Shown piece by piece: positions 30,756 through 36,610 of a stretch of DNA of 36,610 nucleotides. The translations under genes and the position numbers were made by a program. Source of the stretch: Bacteroidales bacterium (lineage in GTDB: Bacteria > Bacteroidota > Bacteroidia > Bacteroidales > UBA932); NCBI GenBank assembly GCA_017509685.1, contig JAFWPA010000082.1, forward strand, positions 1 to 36,610, in the 5' to 3' direction. Under the pieces are notes generated by a model that was not told where the DNA came from, did no database searches, and saw only the letters and a program-made list of their open reading frames with translations. The first letter of the stretch is position 1. Each line of letters opens with the position of its first letter.

Positions 30756-33671
30756 TTAGAATCTGAAGTAAATGTTAAGCATGTAGTTGGTACCTGCCAT
30801 ATAGAAGTACTTGGAGTCGAAGCGGTAGTAACGGCTCTTGGAAGCGGTGTTGTCCACCATACGGGTCTGTTCGTAACCGCCGGTCTTCACGTCCTTGTTG
30901 TTCAGGATGTTCTTCACGTTGAGGGAGAAACCAATCTGGTACTTGCGCTGGATGTACCAGCTCTTGCCCACGGAAATATTCACCAGCCACGCGGGTTTGA
31001 ACTTCTCCTGGGTGGTCATATAGATCACCTCTTCGTCGGTGATGGTGTTGTCCAGGCCGGCCACGGCGTAGTCCGTGCGGTACAGGGGATTCATATCCAG
31101 GTAGGCGCGGTCGAAGTACTCCACATCGGCGTCGATGAACCAGTAATTGTAGTTGTAGCTCAGGCCCAGGCTGGCAGCCGTCTGCGGCGTGGAAGGCACA
31201 TAGTGCTTCTGCCTCACGGTGCCGTCGGCGAGCACGGTCTTGGTCCAGTAAGGAACCAGGACGTTCTCCATCACGGTTTCGGCGCTGTTGTCCACGGTCT
31301 GGGTCATCGTAGGCGTAGAGGTGTAGACGTACTCACCCAGGGAGAGAACGCCCTGCAGACTCAGGTTGGGAACGATGTAGGTGGGAATCTTGAAGCCCAG
31401 TTCCACACCCATGTGACGCTCGTTGATACCGCTGATAGCAAAGTTGGAGAAGGCGTTCTGGAGGTCGTCGTAGGCGCTCATCACCTTGCTCTGGTCCCAG
31501 ATCTTGGTCCAGTAGGCGGTGGCGCGCACGTTGATGCCGCTGCCGCTGAACTGCCAGTTGATGTCGGAGGCAAAGGTCTTGGTGGTGGTGAGGTTGCTCA
31601 CCATGGAGTTGCGGGTACGGGGGCTCAGGAACACCTGGTTGAACTTGGGTGCATCGTTGAAGTAGCCCACGTTGGCGTACAGGCGCATATTGCCGCCGAT
31701 CACCAGGTTCAGGTTGGCCTTGCCGGCATAGGTGAAGAAGCGGGCTACCTTGGACTTGCCATAGGAGGTGGTCACGCTGCCGTCGGCCTCGTAGGTGGGT
31801 TCGATGGTCTCTCCGGTGAGCGGATCCACCATCTTGCTGCCGTTGGGAGCCAGGCCCGGGAACAGGCCCTTGCGAACCAGGCCTTCACGCCAGAAGCTCT
31901 CCAGGCCCGCACGGCCGGCGATGGTGGCGCTGAACGGACCGGCCACGAACTTGGCGCTGAGCCAGGCGTTGTAGTTGCGCACCTGGGCGTAGTAGTCGTA
32001 GCCGTATTTGTCGCCCACGTGCAACACCTCTGCGGAGCCGTTGATCAGGTAGTAATTGAGGTCATTCTGGGTCTTGTACGGAGAGGTGGAGAAGTCGCGC
32101 TCGGCAAAGTTGTCCACGTTCACGAAGTATTCGCCGCCCAGCAGATCGGCCAGTACCTTATAATATTCCGTCCGGTTGATGCGGGCGCTGAGGCCGCCGT
32201 TCAGGGTGACCACGTCGGAAGGACGGGCCTTGAAGGTGAAGGCCAGGTTCAGGTCCCGCTGGTCCACGCGGCGCTCTTCCTGCACATAGCGGGAACGGCC
32301 GGAGGACTGCATACGGTTGACGTTATACATACGGTCCCAGTCCAAATGGGTGAGGTTGGAATACATGTCGGAATAACGCCACTGGTTCAAGGCGGCCAGG
32401 TACTTGTCCGGGTTGTTGCGGTTCAAGTCCTCCACATACTCGCCGTTAATGGTGCCGTAATAGTAGCTGGGCAGATTGCGGTAGTAGTCCGGGCGGGGAT
32501 CCTGGGCGTCGTACCAATCAAGGGCGGTGTACCCGTTCTTGCCGAAGCGGTACAGCACGGTGGCGCTGCCTTCGAACTTGTCGGAAGGCTTGAAGTCCCA
32601 CTTGATGAGGGCGATGGGCTCGTGGGTCTTGCGCACGCGGGAGTTGCGTACACGGCCGTTCTGGTAACCCCAGTTGTCGTTATACATATTGTCTCCCATG
32701 AGGTCGTACACTTCCTGGGTGGAGGCGTTCTGTGCACCGCGCTCACCGGGCGTTCCGAAGAAGGCGAAATGCAGGGTGTTAGCGTGGTTCAGCACTTTGT
32801 CGGCCGCCAGGTAGTAAGCGAACGAACGGTAGTAAACGCCCTTGATCCAGTCGTTACCGCCCAGACGGGCGCTCACGTTGGCGGCGAAGGCCCAGCCGTT
32901 GTCCTGCAGACCGGTGGCGTAGGAAGCCATCACACGCAGACGGTACAGGGTGCTGTTGGTGAGCACGCTTCCGCGGAGGCCCTTGCGCACCTCACCGGCC
33001 GTACCGAAGATGTTGGTGAGGCCGTTGTAACCGCCGAAGCCAAAGTCGCTCATCTCGGAGCCGTTCACCGTCTCCTTGCTGCGCATGGCCTCGTTCAGGC
33101 CGCTCCACAGGGAGAAGGGGCTGTAGCCCGTGATGGCGTCGTTCAGCTTCACGCCGGCCAGATACACTTCCTGGCTCTCGGAGCTGTAACCGCGGGCGCG
33201 GAAACGCACGGAGGAGAAGTTGTATCCGGCAATGCTGTTGAACACGTCATTGCTGCCGAACAGGATGGTGGGGTTGTCGGAATAACCGCTGTCGTCCAGG
33301 TCGAAGGCTGCGAAGGAGTCGTCGTCCACCTCGGCCACCTGCGAAACGGCGGTAAGGGAGAGGTTGAACATGTTCTTCACATAGCCGTCGTTCACCGTCA
33401 CCTGCACCTGGCTCTCCAGGAACTCAGGTGCTTCGATGACCAGGGTGTACGAGCCGTCGGGCAGGGCGGGGATCAGGAAGGTACCGTCCTGAGCCGATGT
33501 GACCGAGGCAATCTCCGCAGCCCCCTGCATCAGCAGAAGGCGGGCGTTTTCCACCGGCTGGCGACCGTTGCGGTTGACCACCGTACCCTTCACGCCGCCG
33601 GTGGGCTCCTGCGCGAACAGGGCCACGGCACCGAGAAGGGCGGCAAATGCCAGAATAATTCGTTTAGTCAT
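30756..33671 (-). CDS. TonB-dependent outer-membrane receptor with CarboxypepD-like N-terminal domain
   Basis: This 971-residue receptor has a signal peptide (1-20, cleavage after LFA). A carboxypeptidase-regulatory-like domain (about 24-110: GGVKGTVVNRNGRQPVENARL) precedes a plug-like region (about 120-260). The latter contains FGSNDVFNSIAGYNFSSVRF and RARGYSSESQEVYLAGVKLND. The barrel follows to a C-terminal YMLNIYFRF. It is not a canonical SusC because the SusC plug marks and a SusD partner are absent. Instead it is followed by a DUF5689 lipoprotein and preceded by two nucleases. It is expected to import the products of those enzymes through TonB energy. Confidence 0.9.
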   Translation of the reverse strand: MTKRIILAFAALLGAVALFAQEPTGGVKGTVVNRNGRQPVENARLLLMQGAAEIASVTSAQDGTFLIPALPDGSYTLVIEAPEFLESQVQVTVNDGYVKNMFNLSLTAVSQVAEVDDDSFAAFDLDDSGYSDNPTILFGSNDVFNSIAGYNFSSVRFRARGYSSESQEVYLAGVKLNDAITGYSPFSLWSGLNEAMRSKETVNGSEMSDFGFGGYNGLTNIFGTAGEVRKGLRGSVLTNSTLYRLRVMASYATGLQDNGWAFAANVSARLGGNDWIKGVYYRSFAYYLAADKVLNHANTLHFAFFGTPGERGAQNASTQEVYDLMGDNMYNDNWGYQNGRVRNSRVRKTHEPIALIKWDFKPSDKFEGSATVLYRFGKNGYTALDWYDAQDPRPDYYRNLPSYYYGTINGEYVEDLNRNNPDKYLAALNQWRYSDMYSNLTHLDWDRMYNVNRMQSSGRSRYVQEERRVDQRDLNLAFTFKARPSDVVTLNGGLSARINRTEYYKVLADLLGGEYFVNVDNFAERDFSTSPYKTQNDLNYYLINGSAEVLHVGDKYGYDYYAQVRNYNAWLSAKFVAGPFSATIAGRAGLESFWREGLVRKGLFPGLAPNGSKMVDPLTGETIEPTYEADGSVTTSYGKSKVARFFTYAGKANLNLVIGGNMRLYANVGYFNDAPKFNQVFLSPRTRNSMVSNLTTTKTFASDINWQFSGSGINVRATAYWTKIWDQSKVMSAYDDLQNAFSNFAISGINERHMGVELGFKIPTYIVPNLSLQGVLSLGEYVYTSTPTMTQTVDNSAETVMENVLVPYWTKTVLADGTVRQKHYVPSTPQTAASLGLSYNYNYWFIDADVEYFDRAYLDMNPLYRTDYAVAGLDNTITDEEVIYMTTQEKFKPAWLVNISVGKSWYIQRKYQIGFSLNVKNILNNKDVKTGGYEQTRMVDNTASKSRYYRFDSKYFYMAGTNYMLNIYFRF

Positions 33672-33680
33672 ATGCGGGTT

Positions 33681-34769
33681 TTATTTTTTGATGACGATGT
33701 AGGTGGGATAGTGGTCCGAGAAACCACCGATGAAGGAACCATTGGAGAAGGTACGGAACGGGGTTCCCTTGTACTGACCGGTCTGGTTGGTCATATAAGG
33801 CTTGCTGAACACACGGCCGTAGTACTTACCCTTGACGATGGGCTGGATCTGGAAGGTTCCCGCGGGAGCGTTGGCAAGGGCGTTGTTCACCATCACGATG
33901 TCGAAGATATTGCCTTCGCCACGGTAGTACAGGGAACTGTAACCGGCCTTGATCATGCTCAGGAAGGGATCAAAGAAGTCCTGGTCGGTGGTTTCGGAGA
34001 TGAATTCCTTACCGTGCAGATACTCCATCATGGAAGGATCCGTGGGGTTGTCGTTCATATCGCCCATCACCACAATCTTGATACCGGGGAATTCCTTCTG
34101 GAGCTCCATGGCGCGGTTGTAGGCAATCTCGGCTCCGCGGGGGCGGAGGTCGGCGCCCTTGCCGCCCAGGCGGGACGGAAGGTGGCACACGAAGAAGGCG
34201 AACATTTCGCCGTCGATGGTGCCGCGGACCATGAGGACGTCACGGGTGCGGAAAGCGTCCTTCTCCTCCTGGCTCCACTCGCTCCAGTCGATTCGGGTGT
34301 TCTCGTCGAAGGTGAAAGGAATGGCCTCGCTGGTGATGTACTTGAAGATTTCGGGGCGGAAGAACAGGGCGCAGTCCACGCCGCGGCGGTCCGGGCTGTC
34401 GTAGTGGACAATCTGGTAGTGGGCCGGCGCAATGGCGGGCTCGGTCACCAGGTCCTCCAGGACGTGGCGGTTCTCTACCTCGGAAACGCCCAGGACGGCG
34501 TGCCAGGCACCGTTATCCTTGGCCATATCGGCAATCACCTTGGCCATGTTCTGCAGCTTCTTGGCATACTTGGCGTCGGTCCATTCGTTGGCGCCGTCCG
34601 GCAGATATTCGTAGTCGTTCTTGCCTTCGTCGTGATAGGTGTCGAACAGGTTCTCAAGGTTGTAGAAGCCAATCACATAGGATTTGCCTTTCACCTTCTT
34701 ACCCTGTGCGCCGGCGTTCCATCCGGAAACCAGCAGCAGCACGGCGAGCAGATATACGATTCGTTTCAT
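33681..34769 (-). CDS. Secreted endonuclease/exonuclease/phosphatase (EEP) superfamily enzyme
   Basis: This 362-residue metal-dependent phosphoesterase has a signal peptide (about 1-22, AGAQG), so it is exported. Superfamily motifs are in order: FYNLENLFD (35-43), EVEN with the metal-binding Glu (97-100), DRRG (127-130), FVCHLPSR (near 194), GDMNDNP (near 236) and the final GFSDHYP with the catalytic Asp-His (near 350). The family includes DNases, RNases and phosphodiesterases. The NLENLFD and DRRG subtype is common in Bacteroidota secreted nucleases. It lies 26 bases after the NUC1 gene and 9 before the TonB receptor. It may finish the breakdown begun by NUC1, as exonuclease or phosphatase. 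Confidence 0.9.
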   Translation of the reverse strand: MKRIVYLLAVLLLVSGWNAGAQGKKVKGKSYVIGFYNLENLFDTYHDEGKNDYEYLPDGANEWTDAKYAKKLQNMAKVIADMAKDNGAWHAVLGVSEVENRHVLEDLVTEPAIAPAHYQIVHYDSPDRRGVDCALFFRPEIFKYITSEAIPFTFDENTRIDWSEWSQEEKDAFRTRDVLMVRGTIDGEMFAFFVCHLPSRLGGKGADLRPRGAEIAYNRAMELQKEFPGIKIVVMGDMNDNPTDPSMMEYLHGKEFISETTDQDFFDPFLSMIKAGYSSLYYRGEGNIFDIVMVNNALANAPAGTFQIQPIVKGKYYGRVFSKPYMTNQTGQYKGTPFRTFSNGSFIGGFSDHYPTYIVIKK

Positions 34770-34795
34770 AATCCAGGTTATTTAGTGTCAGTTCA

Positions 34796-35965
34796 TTAAT
34801 TCCAGAATTGTGCGTTGGGTGCAGCGGCCTCGAGTTGTGCGGCCAGTTCCGGGGACCGCTTCTCCAGGTTGGGAAAGAAGTCAATGCCCGTCTGCGCCTC
34901 CAGCTCGTCGATGGACATACGGTAGCTGAGGCAGTTCGCTTCGGCAATTCCGTTGTCGTGCGGCAGGAGGAAGCCGGCCATCAGGTAGCCGTCCGTTTCC
35001 TTGGCGTAGGCCGATGTCCCCTTGTACAGCAAGGCCTTGAAGTAGTGGGTGGGAACCTTAACCCGGAAACCGGAAGAATTCCCGCTCACATTGGTGGACT
35101 TGTCGAAGAGGGCGCCGGTCACCACATACAGGGTGTCGGCCAGCGAAGCGTAATTGCGCACCTTCCCTTCCAGGTTGGCCCAGATGCCGCCGTTGAAGTA
35201 GTAGGCCTGAGGCGTCATATTGGTGGAAACGTAGGTGGACGCATTCTCCGCATAGTTCCGCTGTTTGTCGGCCGACGGAATCTGGTGTCCGCGGGTCCAG
35301 CCGCCGCCGTACGAACCATTGCGCAGGTCCGGCTGGATGTCGGCGGGCAGCAGCTTGTCGAAGCCCCAGGCTTCGGTGCGGCCCGTGCCGCTTCCCTTCA
35401 GGCTGTTATTCAGCGGATAGGCCACCCACAGGGACATATGGTCGTCGTAGTCCCAGTAGCAGCTCCAATTGCGGGTGCCGCTCTTGTCTTTGCCCATGTA
35501 CTTGCCGCCGTCCATGCTGTGTACCAGCACTTCCCTGCCGTCGCCTTCCACGCAGGCGGGCAGTTCCAGCCAGCCCATGGGAGCCACGTCATAGCCGTAG
35601 TTGCCGTCGACACCATCGGCCACACCGGCCTGGGTAATATCCACCCGGGCGGGCACGCCGGAAACCGGCTTCAGCACGATGGTGGCGCCGCGGTTCTCCT
35701 TGTGGGGATTGGCGTCGAAGCTGAGGATGGCGTTGTTCATACTGCCCGTTCCGCTTTCCGGCTTCACGCTGGCCCATTCTTCCGAGCCCGCGGGGAATTC
35801 GATGGAAAGCGTCCACGCACCGCTGGCCCTAACCGCAAAGAAGACGCCGTCGGCCGTAGCCGGCAGGTAATCGCTCCTTAGCTGGATGGCCACCTCGTCC
35901 TCCTTCTGGCAGCCCGTAAGGACCACCAGAAGGAACAAGGCGATAAGGGTCAGTTTTCTGGACAT
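34796..35965 (-). CDS. DNA/RNA non-specific endonuclease (NUC1) lipoprotein with BACON-like N-terminal domain
   Basis: This 389-residue lipoprotein has a signal ending in LTGC (Cys18). Residues of about 30-115 look like a BACON/Ig-like domain ending in VDITQAGV. The nuclease domain follows. GWTRGHQIPSADK holds the catalytic histidine of the beta-beta-alpha metal fold, with T where many members have D in DRGH. STNMTPQAYYFNGGIWANLE has the metal-binding Asn. YVVTGALFD and PTHYFKALLYK complete the family pattern. A TTG start four codons upstream (35977) is possible. ATG 35965 gives a standard signal. The enzyme would cut DNA and RNA at the cell surface, the first step of the operon's proposed pathway. 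Confidence 0.9.
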   Translation of the reverse strand: MSRKLTLIALFLLVVLTGCQKEDEVAIQLRSDYLPATADGVFFAVRASGAWTLSIEFPAGSEEWASVKPESGTGSMNNAILSFDANPHKENRGATIVLKPVSGVPARVDITQAGVADGVDGNYGYDVAPMGWLELPACVEGDGREVLVHSMDGGKYMGKDKSGTRNWSCYWDYDDHMSLWVAYPLNNSLKGSGTGRTEAWGFDKLLPADIQPDLRNGSYGGGWTRGHQIPSADKQRNYAENASTYVSTNMTPQAYYFNGGIWANLEGKVRNYASLADTLYVVTGALFDKSTNVSGNSSGFRVKVPTHYFKALLYKGTSAYAKETDGYLMAGFLLPHDNGIAEANCLSYRMSIDELEAQTGIDFFPNLEKRSPELAAQLEAAAPNAQFWN

Positions 35966-35977
35966 GTTCTTGTTCAA

Positions 35978-36610
35978 TTACTGCGCATTGACAGCAAACA
36001 ACGCAGCCCGCTTATTGGAGCCGGTGGTTTCTACTGTAATACTTGTAACGCCTGCCGTAAATGAAATCTCATATTTGTCGGTGTCCGTAACCGTGAGGGT
36101 GTAAGGAGAGGAATTGGCCAGGCCGGAATTGGCGGCAGGTTCCACAGAGCCCAGCTCTGTCTCACCGGACTTGAAGACCAGTTTGGACTGCTTGCCGCTC
36201 CATGACACGGCATAGAACGTAAGCTTGGTTGCGGTAGCCGGAACCGTAAGGGTGGCGTTGCCGATGGCAGAGCTGGTTCCCAGCTTCAGGACAGCAACGT
36301 CGGCCTCTTCATTGACAGTGGCTTTTTCGTCATAGGCTTTGGTGCCCAGCGTCCAAGTTACATTGGATGCAAAAGCAGAGGTTTCTCCACCGGGGGTGTC
36401 GCCACCACCGGGTTCATCGCCGCCGCCGGCGGGAACGATCTCGATGGCATCAAGCGTCCAGGCCTTGATCTGGCAAACATTGTTGTACTGGCAGATGGTG
36501 CCGGTTACGGTGAGCTTGTCACCCACCGCGCAGGTAGCGTTGCCGGCGCTGGAGAATACCACATAGGTATTGTCTCCGTCCTTCACGTTCACATTCTTGC
36601 CGCTCACACC
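35978..36610 (-). CDS. OB-fold-like secreted protein, C-terminal part (cut by the window edge)
   Basis: The last 210 residues of a protein whose start lies beyond base 36610. The visible N-terminal part (NTYVVFSSAGNATCAVGDKLTV... with VCQIKAWTLDAIEIV) has the strand pattern of an OB-fold domain similar to those linked with DUF5689. A Gly/Pro linker (GGGDEPGGGDTPGGE) follows. A C-terminal beta-sandwich then begins FASNVTWTLGTKAYDEKATV, a repeat domain seen in Bacteroidales surface lipoproteins. Twelve bases separate its stop from the NUC1 ATG, so it belongs to the nuclease operon. The function may be nucleic-acid binding; the missing N-terminus prevents a firmer call. Confidence 0.65.
   Translation of the reverse strand, partial: GVSGKNVNVKDGDNTYVVFSSAGNATCAVGDKLTVTGTICQYNNVCQIKAWTLDAIEIVPAGGGDEPGGGDTPGGETSAFASNVTWTLGTKAYDEKATVNEEADVAVLKLGTSSAIGNATLTVPATATKLTFYAVSWSGKQSKLVFKSGETELGSVEPAANSGLANSSPYTLTVTDTDKYEISFTAGVTSITVETTGSNKRAALFAVNAQ

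Noticed and set aside
31203-34799. Open frame of 1198 codons on the plus strand opposite the TonB receptor and EEP genes
   Set aside because: Composition is Val/Gly/His/Ala-rich without domains, it crosses a gene boundary on the other strand, and long antisense frames are common in GC-rich genes. The minus-strand genes have clear motifs and signals.
1-36610. CRISPR array, insertion sequence, integrase or prophage
   Set aside because: No regularly spaced repeats, transposase or phage proteins were seen. The only tRNA (17596-17683) has no integrase or duplicated 3' end beside it.

Overview
The window looks like a chromosome segment of a high-GC member of the Bacteroidales (Bacteroidota). The evidence is a SusC/SusD pair, a second large TonB-dependent receptor, a PorV/PorQ-family protein, many secreted lipoproteins, and promoters of the Bacteroidota type (-7 element TAnnTTTG, sometimes with TTTG about 19-22 bases upstream). 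Coding density is very high. No intergenic stretch exceeds 300 bases, and I see no insertion sequence, phage gene or CRISPR array. Genus cannot be fixed from this sequence.

Left part (1-10759, almost all + strand). A strong minus-strand promoter of stable-RNA type points out of the left edge. Then come two half-size chromate-transporter (ChrA) proteins and a class A acid phosphatase; a large Ig-like lipoprotein behind a promoter wrapped in a long inverted repeat; a small membrane protein overlapping a winged-helix regulator; and a four-gene envelope operon (two unrecognised secreted proteins, a 900-residue MscS-family channel, an outer-membrane barrel).

Middle (10763-20666). A minus-strand pair encodes a Wzx/MATE-type polysaccharide flippase and a GH20 beta-N-acetylhexosaminidase lipoprotein. 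A divergent cyclophilin-type prolyl isomerase lipoprotein shares a palindromic promoter with them. A minus-strand operon follows: PorV/PorQ-like protein, CobW/G3E metal-chaperone GTPase, and a cysteine-laddered solenoid protein. Next are tRNA-Ser(GGA) with its own promoter and terminator, then a translationally coupled 7TM protein and hybrid-less TPR histidine kinase.

Right part (20699-36610, mostly minus strand). A susC-susD-deoD operon ends in a purine nucleoside phosphorylase. manA stands alone on the + strand. A six-gene operon then runs in from the right edge: OB-fold-like protein (partial), NUC1 endonuclease lipoprotein, secreted endonuclease/exonuclease/phosphatase-family enzyme, TonB-dependent receptor, DUF5689 OB-fold lipoprotein, M3 metallopeptidase lipoprotein. 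My main hypothesis is that this operon captures, cuts and imports extracellular nucleic acid or nucleoprotein, and that the nearby susCD-deoD operon takes up and cleaves purine nucleosides. That coupling is inferred from gene content and order, not demonstrated.
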